A DNA stretch of 5,302 bases from Erysipelotrichaceae bacterium. Its GTDB lineage: Bacteria; Bacillota_I; Bacilli_A; Erysipelotrichales; Erysipelotrichaceae. Under the pieces are notes generated by a model that was not told the DNA's origin, did no database searches, and saw only the letters and a program-made list of their open reading frames with translations. The stretch covers positions 1 to 5,302 of the forward strand of contig JAFOMB010000186.1 of NCBI GenBank assembly GCA_017419065.1, written 5' to 3'. The translations under genes were made by a program, and so were the position numbers. Of the stretch, positions 1 to 5,190 are shown in pieces; position 1 is the stretch's first letter, and each line of letters begins with the position of its first letter.

Positions 1-1110
1 ACCTCCAAGATCACCGCGAGGAACCTCATCCGCTACAAGTCCCGCTTCTTCATGACCGTCATCGGCGTCGCCGGCTGTACCGGTCTTCTCGTTGTCGGTT
101 TCGGCATCAAGGACTCCATCTCGGACATCATCCAGATCCAGTACGGGCAGATCTTCGGCTATGACTATCAGGTCGATCTTTCCGATGACCATCACCTGGA
201 GAAGAATCTCGCCATACTCGAAGAGAATCTCGACAACGAAGCGGTCGTCCCGTTCATGACCTATACCACCAGAGCCTATATGGGAAAGGAAGAAGACACC
301 CTCACGGTAGAAGTCATGGATCTGCGTCAGGGAAATGAGATCCTGGGACTAAGGGCAACCGATCGAAAGAGCGAGATCCGCTTCTCCAATGACGGTATCA
401 TCCTCTCCCAGAAGTTCGCCATCAACTACGATCTGGAAGAAGGGGACATGATCACCATCGAATCGCAATCCGGGATCAAGCGGGACGTGCGCATCGACAA
501 AATCTGCGAATTCTACTTCCAGCACTATATCTTCATGTCCGATTCCTGCTACAGAAGCCTCTTCGGGGAAGAGGTCCACAAGACTTCGATCGCCATCCGT
601 TCCGAAAACCCGGATTCCCTAAAGAGGGATACAGAGAAACTCGAGGGCTATGTCTCCACAGTCGACTTCACTTCGCTCATCGCCCAGTTTGAAAACATGA
701 TCGAAGCCCTCGACTTCATCATCCTGGTCATCATCATCACAGCCGGCTCCCTGGCCTTCGTGGTCCTGATCAACCTCATCGAAGTCAACATCTCAGAACG
801 GACCCGGGAGATCGCTACCCTGAAGGTCCTGGGCTTTAGACCGGGGGAAGTCAACTCCTATCTCTTCAAGGAGATCCTCTTACTGTCTATCATCGGAGGT
901 CTCTTAGGACTTCCGTTAGGCGTCATAGAACACCACTTCATCATGAACGTCATCAATATGGAAATGATCATGTTCGGCATGAACATCTCCCTCTTCTCCT
1001 TCTCCGTCTCCTTCTTCATCACCATCCTCTTCACCCTCATCGTCCTCTTCTTCACCAGAAAACATTTACGGGAGATCAGGATGGTCGAATCGTTGAAGTC
1101 GGTAGAATAG
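1..1110 (+). CDS. ABC transporter permease, FtsX-like C-terminal part (5' truncated by window edge)
   Basis: This is the C-terminal 369 residues of a larger integral membrane protein; the frame is open from base 1, so the start lies outside the window. It begins with a short basic cytoplasmic stretch (ITARNLIRYKSRFF) leading into a first membrane segment at about residues 18-37. An extracytoplasmic domain of about 200 residues follows. Three further membrane segments lie at about 238-262, 289-312 and 329-353, and the chain ends in a basic tail. After the second segment comes ERTREIATLKVLGF (about 266-279), the classic cytoplasmic loop of FtsX/MacB-type permeases. Such proteins pair with an ATP-binding subunit to export or release lipids, peptides or lipoproteins, or to signal mechanically; the substrate cannot be told here. 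The layout matches the second half of the large two-module permeases common in Firmicutes. The stop is followed one base later by the next gene's promoter. Confidence 0.9.
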   Translation, partial: TSKITARNLIRYKSRFFMTVIGVAGCTGLLVVGFGIKDSISDIIQIQYGQIFGYDYQVDLSDDHHLEKNLAILEENLDNEAVVPFMTYTTRAYMGKEEDTLTVEVMDLRQGNEILGLRATDRKSEIRFSNDGIILSQKFAINYDLEEGDMITIESQSGIKRDVRIDKICEFYFQHYIFMSDSCYRSLFGEEVHKTSIAIRSENPDSLKRDTEKLEGYVSTVDFTSLIAQFENMIEALDFIILVIIITAGSLAFVVLINLIEVNISERTREIATLKVLGFRPGEVNSYLFKEILLLSIIGGLLGLPLGVIEHHFIMNVINMEMIMFGMNISLFSFSVSFFITILFTLIVLFFTRKHLREIRMVESLKSVE

Positions 1111-1119
1111 TGATACAAT
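1111..1119 (+). promoter_or_regulatory. Extended -10 promoter for the 1127 gene, predicted leaderless
   Basis: TGATACAAT directly follows the permease stop codon (1108-1110). It reads as an extended -10 element: TG, one base, then TACAAT (5 of 6 to consensus). A weak -35 candidate, TTGAAG, lies at 1093-1098 with a short 15-base spacer, inside the permease gene. Six bases after the -10 box the predicted transcript start is G1126, one base before the ATG at 1127. No Shine-Dalgarno precedes that ATG. Seen: the motif and its spacing. Inferred: activity and the leaderless start. Confidence 0.55.
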
Positions 1120-1126
1120 TTCACTG

Positions 1127-2197
1127 ATGAAAAAGATTCTCTTCTGCTTATTACTGCTGATACCGTCTGTAAAGCCTGCTTTTGAGCAGGCTTTTTTGAG
1201 CGCGGACAGCGTGATGGAGAAGGTCGAAGTGCTGCTGCAGTATGAAGAACTGCTGGAAGAAATACGGTCTATCGAAGAGAATGACTACCTCCTATGCTTA
1301 GACAGGACAGAAGAGTATGAAAGTCAGGGAAGACTTTTAACAGCCTCTCTTCCTCAGCAGGAAGAACTCATGGAAAAACTGGAAGAAGAACTTCTGTACC
1401 AGAAGATGGAATGTCTGTTTCAAAACGGTATCCTGAACAGGAAGGACTACGTTTCTCTTTTGAAAGAAAGAGATCTTGAGGAAGAGAAAGAAGTCCTCTC
1501 CTTCTTTGACGATATCGAAAACCTGGAAGGGGATCAGCTGGAACTGAGACTCATTTCCGATCAGAGAAGGAAACTCATCTATGAGTATTATCCGGATATC
1601 AAGGAACGCTTTGTCTTAGAAGGACATGAGACGACAAGAGGCGAGATCGTACCGTTTGACTATCATATCGATACGGCTTCCCATTACTACGTCTACGACG
1701 AAGACTCCGGAAACCTCAATGTCGCCCATACCGATAATCCACACTGGCCGTTCGACGGCAGGGAGATCTCCTTTACAGAGGAAGACAACCGTCTCATCTG
1801 CATCTCCTTTTCTTCGGGAAGACTCTGGGAAACGGAATTCCCTAAAGAGGACTATCCGCTTCCGGCCGACTTCGATGAAAAGAGACCGCAGCTCAGGACA
1901 GACCAGGAGAACATCCGGGATCTGACCCATTCCATCATCCAGATGCGCTATATCGCCTCAGAAGAGGAGATCTATCACGACATCTTCATCGAATACAATG
2001 ACCGCCATTACGACGCTGAAGGCCACATCATCAAAGATGACATCGTGATCTCCGAGACCAATACGGGTTATAACAGCGGCAATGAATACGGCTTCCGCCT
2101 CCGCTATTTTCCTTCCTTTGAAGACTATCTCTCTTCTTTGAAGGAACCTTTTATCGTCGGTATCCTGACACCGGAAAGTGTAGGGGAACTGCGATGA
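1127..2197 (+). CDS. Secreted or surface-associated acidic protein of unknown function
   Basis: I do not recognise a family for this 356-residue protein. The N-terminus (MKKILFCLLLLIPSV) is a good signal peptide: two lysines and a leucine-rich core, with no lipobox. Cleavage is unclear, possibly after LSA at residues 24-26. Residues about 30-155 are rich in Glu, Leu and Lys and look helical, possibly coiled coil. The second half (about 170-356) is richer in aromatic and beta-type residues and looks like a separate globular domain. The ATG at 1127 is chosen because it gives the signal peptide; it has no Shine-Dalgarno and sits one base after the predicted transcript start. The in-frame ATG at 1214 also lacks a Shine-Dalgarno and would remove the signal peptide. 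Codons about 15-24 contain a perfect terminator hairpin (1171-1197). The stop overlaps the next start (ATGA), so the two secreted proteins are probably translationally coupled and may act together outside the membrane. Confidence 0.8.
   Translation: MKKILFCLLLLIPSVKPAFEQAFLSADSVMEKVEVLLQYEELLEEIRSIEENDYLLCLDRTEEYESQGRLLTASLPQQEELMEKLEEELLYQKMECLFQNGILNRKDYVSLLKERDLEEEKEVLSFFDDIENLEGDQLELRLISDQRRKLIYEYYPDIKERFVLEGHETTRGEIVPFDYHIDTASHYYVYDEDSGNLNVAHTDNPHWPFDGREISFTEEDNRLICISFSSGRLWETEFPKEDYPLPADFDEKRPQLRTDQENIRDLTHSIIQMRYIASEEEIYHDIFIEYNDRHYDAEGHIIKDDIVISETNTGYNSGNEYGFRLRYFPSFEDYLSSLKEPFIVGILTPESVGELR
1171..1197 (+). terminator. Intrinsic terminator inside the coding start of the 1127 gene
   Basis: A perfect 10-base-pair stem (AAAGCCTGCT with AGCAGGCTTT) closes a TTTG tetraloop, and the 3' arm runs into six T residues (1192-1197). 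This is a textbook rho-independent terminator on the plus strand. It lies 60 bases past the permease stop, where that gene's terminator would be expected, and no other plus-strand candidate was seen near it. It is also inside codons about 15-24 of the next gene. It may therefore end the permease transcript and act as a checkpoint on the downstream gene, relieved when a ribosome covers the 5' arm. Confidence 0.75.
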
Positions 2198-3204
2198 AGA
2201 GACTCTGGCTCTTATTGTTTCTGGTGCCGTTTCTCCTTGATGCCTTTCAGCCGGTGGAGAAGGGGATAAGGATCAGTGAAACCAGTTTCCCGGATCCTCA
2301 GCTCAGGGAAAAGATAGGCACATATGACCCCGATCAGGACGGCATCTTTTCTGAGGAAGAAATCAAAAAGGTCACGGAACTCGACCTGTCTTCTTCGGGC
2401 ATCGAAAATATACAGGGTCTCTCTGTATTTACATCCCTGAAGTCTTTGAACCTTGCGGACAATCTTATCAAGGAGGCGGATCTGACGTCTTTAAAAGAAC
2501 TGAAGAGCTTACTGATATACGGGAATGACCTGACAAAACTCAACGTCTCCTCTTTGGAGAAACTGGAAATCCTCTCTTTCGAAGACAATCATCTGGAAGA
2601 ACTCATCCTTCCATCAGGAGGTCCTTTAAAGGAGCTTCGCGCGGATGACAACGAACTGGCCGTCCTGGATATCTCTTCTTTGAAAGAGCTGGAGGAGTGC
2701 AGCTGCGAGAGGAACCATATCGAAAGACTGATCACCGGTCAGAATGAAAGCCTGAGACTCCTCTATTGCGGAGACAACGAGATCGAAGAACTGGATCTCT
2801 CGTCTTCGAGGGATCTGGAAGACCTTTCGGCCTATTCCAATCACCTTCGGGAGATCTCCCTACAGGGCAATCCGAATCTGAAACGTCTCATCTTATCGGA
2901 CAACGAACTGGAGGATATCACGATCGACACGCTGTTCAAGCTGGAACTGCTGTCTTTACGCCACAATGAACTGAAAGACCTCTCTGTCTACAATAACCTC
3001 CTTCTGGAATCTCTGGATGTCAGCGACAACGAGATCTCCGTCCTCGACCTCTTCAACAATTCCAAACTCACTTCCCTGGATATCCGGGACAATCCCATCC
3101 GTCACATCGATATCTCCCGTACGGCGATCGAGGAATTCCGCATCCGCTGCGATACCTGTCCGCCGATGTTCCGGCATGACGAGGGTATCGAGATCGTCCG
3201 GTGA
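2194..3204 (+). CDS. Secreted leucine-rich-repeat protein with an EF-hand-like loop
   Basis: This 336-residue protein starts with a signal peptide (MKRLWLLLFLVPFLLDAF), without a lipobox. Residues 45-56 (DPDQDGIFSEEE) fit the DxDxDG...E pattern of a calcium-binding EF-hand or dockerin-type loop. A lead-in strand (TELDLSSSGIENI, about 61-73) is followed by eleven 21-residue repeats starting near residues 82, 103, 124, 145, 166, 187, 208, 229, 250, 271 and 292. Each has the form LxxLxLxxNxLxxLxL. A degenerate last repeat starts near 312 and the C-terminus carries a CDTC pair. The EF-loop-plus-LRR order is familiar from secreted Firmicutes LRR proteins, which usually bind proteins or glycans. 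There is no LPXTG motif or C-terminal membrane segment, so retention at the surface is unexplained. The ATG overlaps the upstream stop by four bases and has an AGGGGA Shine-Dalgarno about 7 bases upstream. The partner and role are unknown. Confidence 0.88.
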   Translation: MKRLWLLLFLVPFLLDAFQPVEKGIRISETSFPDPQLREKIGTYDPDQDGIFSEEEIKKVTELDLSSSGIENIQGLSVFTSLKSLNLADNLIKEADLTSLKELKSLLIYGNDLTKLNVSSLEKLEILSFEDNHLEELILPSGGPLKELRADDNELAVLDISSLKELEECSCERNHIERLITGQNESLRLLYCGDNEIEELDLSSSRDLEDLSAYSNHLREISLQGNPNLKRLILSDNELEDITIDTLFKLELLSLRHNELKDLSVYNNLLLESLDVSDNEISVLDLFNNSKLTSLDIRDNPIRHIDISRTAIEEFRIRCDTCPPMFRHDEGIEIVR

Positions 3205-3210
3205 TATAAT
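3202..3210 (+). promoter_or_regulatory. Extended -10 promoter for the DUF2500 gene
   Basis: TGATATAAT is a perfect extended -10 element (TG, one base, TATAAT). Its first three bases are the stop codon of the LRR gene. No good -35 box is visible at the usual distance, which extended -10 promoters tolerate. The predicted start near 3217 gives a leader of about 55 bases before the ATG at 3273. The resemblance to TGATACAAT at 1111-1119 suggests the same promoter class. Confidence 0.6.
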
Positions 3211-3261
3211 AGAGATAACCATCCTTTCTAACACATGACTTTCGAACATCTTTGGATATAA

Positions 3262-3272
3262 AGGAGCTGTCT
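3262..3272 (+). promoter_or_regulatory. Ribosome binding site fixing the DUF2500 start at 3273
   Basis: AGGAG at 3262-3266, preceded by further A residues, sits six bases before the ATG at 3273. This spacing selects ATG 3273 over the in-frame TTG at 3252, which would add seven polar residues ahead of the hydrophobic segment and has no Shine-Dalgarno of its own. Confidence 0.75.
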
Positions 3273-3611
3273 ATGAATATGTTTTCACTGTTTATCATGG
3301 GTTTCACTGTCTTTGTCGTTCTGTTTATCGTGATCGTGATCGGAAAGGGGGTCGCCCAGTGGGTCTCTAATAATCATTCTCCTGTCTTGGAAGTCAGAGC
3401 GACGATGGTCACCAAGCGGAGCAGGGTCTCCCACAGTCATAACGGGGAGTTCACACATATCCGTCATCACTACTACCTGACCTTTGAAGATGAAAACGGC
3501 GAGAGAAGGGAATTCGCTGTTACCGGAGAAGACTATGGTCTGGCTGTAGAAGGGGATACAGGGATCCTGACCTTTCAGGGAACCAGGTTCAAGGGATTTG
3601 TGAGAGATTGA
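3273..3611 (+). CDS. DUF2500 family membrane-anchored protein
   Basis: This 112-residue protein has an N-terminal membrane segment (about residues 5-25, FSLFIMGFTVFVVLFIVIVI). A small beta-rich domain follows. It carries the pattern I associate with DUF2500: a PVLEVRATMVTKR strand, an insert with several histidines, HYYLTFEDENGERREF, and the closing GDTGILTFQGTRFKGF. The length matches the family, which includes short single-pass proteins such as enterobacterial YhhM. The topology is probably an N-terminal anchor with the domain on one face of the membrane. The biochemical function of DUF2500 is unknown to me. The gene has its own promoter overlapping the LRR stop and is followed five bases later by a terminator hairpin, so it is probably monocistronic. 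Confidence 0.85.
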   Translation: MNMFSLFIMGFTVFVVLFIVIVIGKGVAQWVSNNHSPVLEVRATMVTKRSRVSHSHNGEFTHIRHHYYLTFEDENGERREFAVTGEDYGLAVEGDTGILTFQGTRFKGFVRD

Positions 3612-3616
3612 AATGA

Positions 3617-3638
3617 AAAAGTCTCGTGAGAGACTTTT
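3617..3638. terminator. Bidirectional terminator between convergent genes
   Basis: A perfect nine-base-pair stem (AAAAGTCTC with GAGACTTTT) closes a GTGA loop. It lies 5 bases after the DUF2500 stop and 1 base beyond the stop of the minus-strand regulator. On the plus strand the 3' arm ends in TTTTCTT; on the minus strand it ends in TTTTTC. Both T-runs are modest but usable, so one hairpin probably terminates both convergent genes. Confidence 0.75.
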
Positions 3639-3639
3639 C

Positions 3640-4875
3640 TTATTGACTGTCAATAAAGTCGAACATCTTTTTGTAGTCATGTGTTTCACGTATGAGATCA
3701 GCCAGCTGTTCTCGCAGGATAGGATGATAGATGGAGGAGATTACCTGCTTCTCTGAAAGCTGTTCGCAAAGAATATCTTCCAGTTTTTTGAGATCGGGTT
3801 GTTCTGAATACTTTTCTTCATAGTATCTGATGACAGATTTTGTTTGGATGTAAGAATGCTTTATGGTTGACAGATGCGAGGCTATCTTTTTGACCTGTTC
3901 TTTGTTTCCTGTCTTTTCCAGTGCGTCAAACAGAAAGAGATAGTTCAGTTCAAGAAGAGAAGGATCCTTCATGTATACGTGCAGCAGATGATCGATACAC
4001 TGTTCGAAATACTTCATGGAGTAGGCGATGATCCCGGCTCTTTTCACTAACTGCAGGCGGTAGTGCTCCGGTACTTTTTTCTGTATGCCGTCATCATGAA
4101 TCATTAGGAGAAGATACTTATAAGCGCCCGATAGGTTGCCGGTGTCGAATTCGGCATAAGCCAGACCGTCAAGCACACGGAAACGTCTGGAAAAGGAATC
4201 AGTATATGCCGGTTCATCGGCCAGCTGCCCGTACTTTACAAGGATTTCATAGGAGGAAAGGATCGTCATATCTCTATAGATTTCGTCGAAACAAAACAGC
4301 GAAGTCCCGGCGAGAAAGGATGTCTTCTGACAATAATGTTCCAGCGGCTTCTGTGTCAGATCAAAACGCGATGCTTTGAAAAGATACAGGATGACCAGAT
4401 TGTATGTGTCTCCCTGCAGAGCGCTGCAGCATTCTTCCAGTACAGGCAAATAAGAAGTGTCATAAAAGCGTCCGTTCAGGTGAAAAAAGACGATCTCCTT
4501 GAAAACTCGCAACAGCTCGTTTAGATAGATAGCCTTTTTATGCTTCTCGATCAATCTATCCAGATCTCTGTTCAATGCCATAAAGGCGGATATAGACGCA
4601 TCTCTCCGGAAAAGACGGATCAGTCTGCTTTGAATAACGATCAGGTCAACATAATCATCTTCATTCTGAGCAAAAACTCTGCCGAGTTTTTCGGCAACTG
4701 CGGCATATATCGAATGATTCCGGATATCTTTTCCGTTTTCTATCCGTTGAAGAGTCTTCAAAGAAAAAGTGCGATCACAGAGCGAAACCAGCTCAGTTTG
4801 CGTGATATGTCTTTGTTTCCGATAGAAACGGATGAGTTCTCCCAGAAAGGGATACTGCAGAAGATCTTTATCCAT
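3640..4875 (-). CDS. XRE-type HTH regulator with long helical (TPR-like) C-terminal domain
   Basis: This 411-residue protein is probably a cytoplasmic transcription regulator. Residues about 11-67 form an XRE/Cro-type helix-turn-helix: LGELIRFYRKQRHITQTEL, then a recognition-helix region ending in LQRIENGK with the typical Gln26 and Glu46-Asn47-Gly48. The remaining about 340 residues are almost entirely helical, with paired-helix texture and short aromatic and leucine-rich stretches. This order (HTH, then TPR-like repeats) is that of peptide-responsive RRNPP regulators such as Rgg and PlcR, so a small exported peptide could be the ligand; that is inference. Codon use is more AT-rich than in the plus-strand genes at the left. 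The gene converges on DUF2500 and diverges from the small ORF and lipoprotein, the likely targets. There is no Shine-Dalgarno; the ATG lies 8 bases after a consensus TATAAT. A palindrome over its -35 region hints at autoregulation. Confidence 0.82.
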   Translation of the reverse strand: MDKDLLQYPFLGELIRFYRKQRHITQTELVSLCDRTFSLKTLQRIENGKDIRNHSIYAAVAEKLGRVFAQNEDDYVDLIVIQSRLIRLFRRDASISAFMALNRDLDRLIEKHKKAIYLNELLRVFKEIVFFHLNGRFYDTSYLPVLEECCSALQGDTYNLVILYLFKASRFDLTQKPLEHYCQKTSFLAGTSLFCFDEIYRDMTILSSYEILVKYGQLADEPAYTDSFSRRFRVLDGLAYAEFDTGNLSGAYKYLLLMIHDDGIQKKVPEHYRLQLVKRAGIIAYSMKYFEQCIDHLLHVYMKDPSLLELNYLFLFDALEKTGNKEQVKKIASHLSTIKHSYIQTKSVIRYYEEKYSEQPDLKKLEDILCEQLSEKQVISSIYHPILREQLADLIRETHDYKKMFDFIDSQ

Positions 4876-4883
4876 ACATGTAG

Positions 4884-4913
4884 ATTATAAAAATGATTTC
4901 GCTCTTGATTCAA
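4884..4913 (-). promoter_or_regulatory. Promoter of the HTH regulator, predicted nearly leaderless
   Basis: On the minus strand, a perfect TATAAT (4889 down to 4884) is preceded by TTGAAT (4913 down to 4908) with an 18-base spacer. Six bases after the -10 box, transcription would start near 4877, about two bases before the A of the ATG at 4875. No Shine-Dalgarno can fit in such a leader. Motifs and spacing are seen; the start site is inferred. Confidence 0.6.
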
Positions 4914-4914
4914 G
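4904..4914. promoter_or_regulatory. Palindrome over the regulator's -35 region, candidate operator
   Basis: CTTGATTCAAG is an inverted repeat with perfect five-base arms (CTTGA and TCAAG) around one central base. It covers the -35 hexamer of the minus-strand regulator promoter, where a dimeric HTH protein could block RNA polymerase. It is short, and only TTCAAGAA recurs nearby (5142-5149), so its role as operator is a guess. Confidence 0.3.
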
Positions 4915-4999
4915 AAGCTGTCCTTTTTCCGGGCTTTTTAATGATCAGAAATCGTTTTTTCGGAAAGAAGACAGAACTCCCTTTTTCTCAAAAAAGATG

Positions 5000-5188
5000 A
5001 TGGACAATAGAAAAAAGGAGGTGAAATCCATAAGATTAATTCTCATAGCTTTGATGGGTCATGGATTCGGGCTGGCTGAAGATCATTCAAATCAGTATAG
5101 TATAATGTATTACAGCGCAAACGGCATCCAGGTCAATACTGTTCAAGAATGCGATAATAATGCAATTCTCTACCTTTATGGAGACTGA
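5000..5188 (+). CDS. Possible small exported peptide ORF, start uncertain
   Basis: The frame ends with TGA two bases before the lipoprotein ATG, as in a tightly packed operon. From about 5021 it encodes KSIRLILIALMGHGFGLAED, which looks like a signal peptide. About 35 polar or aromatic residues follow, ending NNAILYLYGD. The start is unclear. Tandem ATGs at 4997 and 5000 are canonical but lack a Shine-Dalgarno, giving 62-63 residues. GTG at 5021 overlaps the Shine-Dalgarno. The best-spaced triplet after AAAAAAGGAGG is ATA at 5030, eight bases downstream, giving 52 residues. It may be a gene with a mutated (ATG to ATA) or non-canonical start, or a peptide-signal precursor beside the HTH-TPR-like regulator. 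I recognise no homologue. It could also be fortuitous, because a TATAAT box for the lipoprotein lies inside it. Confidence 0.4.
   Translation: MDNRKKEVKSIRLILIALMGHGFGLAEDHSNQYSIMYYSANGIQVNTVQECDNNAILYLYGD
5011..5021 (+). promoter_or_regulatory. Strong Shine-Dalgarno without a properly spaced standard start codon
   Basis: AAAAAAGGAGG, followed by TGA, is the strongest ribosome binding site in the window. The normal start position 5-10 bases downstream holds ATA (5030-5032) rather than ATG, GTG or TTG. GTG at 5021 overlaps the motif itself. The site therefore points either to the 52-residue frame with an ATA start or to a decayed gene. Confidence 0.55.
5101..5106 (+). promoter_or_regulatory. 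Candidate -10 box for the lipoprotein gene
   Basis: A perfect TATAAT, preceded by an overlapping TATAGT, would start transcription near 5113, about 78 bases before the lipoprotein ATG. No convincing -35 hexamer lies 16-19 bases upstream (the sequence around 5076-5084 is CTGAAGATC) and there is no TG extension. It may need an activator such as the divergent regulator, or be chance in AT-rich DNA. Confidence 0.4.
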
Positions 5189-5190
5189 TC

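Larger units (their letters stand above)
4876..5190. other. Divergent intergenic region between regulator and lipoprotein
   Basis: This AT-rich stretch holds, from left to right: the regulator promoter and palindrome; a run from about 4915 to 4995 with several T and A tracts (including TTTTTT near 4955) in which I see no gene; a strong Shine-Dalgarno (5011-5021) and a small open frame ending at 5188; and a TATAAT box (5101-5106). Bases 4981-5040 have only 17 G or C of 60. A weak hairpin near 4915-4939 with a T-run was not strong enough to call a terminator. Confidence 0.5.

Noticed and set aside
715..740. ATC-rich run resembling a simple repeat.
   Set aside because: It encodes consecutive isoleucines in a membrane segment of the permease and is explained by that.
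1211..1216. Downstream GTG 1211 or ATG 1214 as the start of the secreted-protein gene, which would leave the terminator non-coding.
   Set aside because: Neither has a clear Shine-Dalgarno, and this would discard a convincing signal peptide encoded from 1127. It remains the main alternative.
1616..1930. Open frames on the opposite strand or in shifted frames inside the secreted-protein and LRR genes.
   Set aside because: They are shadows of strongly coding sequence, lack ribosome binding sites, and encode low-complexity Arg/Ser- or Val/Asp-rich products.
3252..3272. TTG at 3252 as the start of the DUF2500 gene.
   Set aside because: AGGAG at 3262-3266 is ideally spaced for ATG 3273 and lies inside the extension; the added residues are polar and precede the membrane segment without benefit.
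3242..3670. TCGAACATCTTT occurs at 3242-3253 and again at 3659-3670, flanking the DUF2500 gene like a target-site duplication.
   Set aside because: About one 12-base repeat is expected by chance in a window this size, the second copy lies inside the regulator's coding region, and there are no inverted repeats or transposase.
4915..4940. Weak hairpin AAGC...GCTT followed by TTTTT as a terminator in the divergent region.
   Set aside because: Only four or five base pairs around a large loop; no transcript on that strand needs to end there.
4832..4996. Upstream extension of the small ORF frame to ATG 4832.
   Set aside because: It would overlap the regulator's coding start in antisense and has no Shine-Dalgarno; the coding-like part begins only near 5000-5030.
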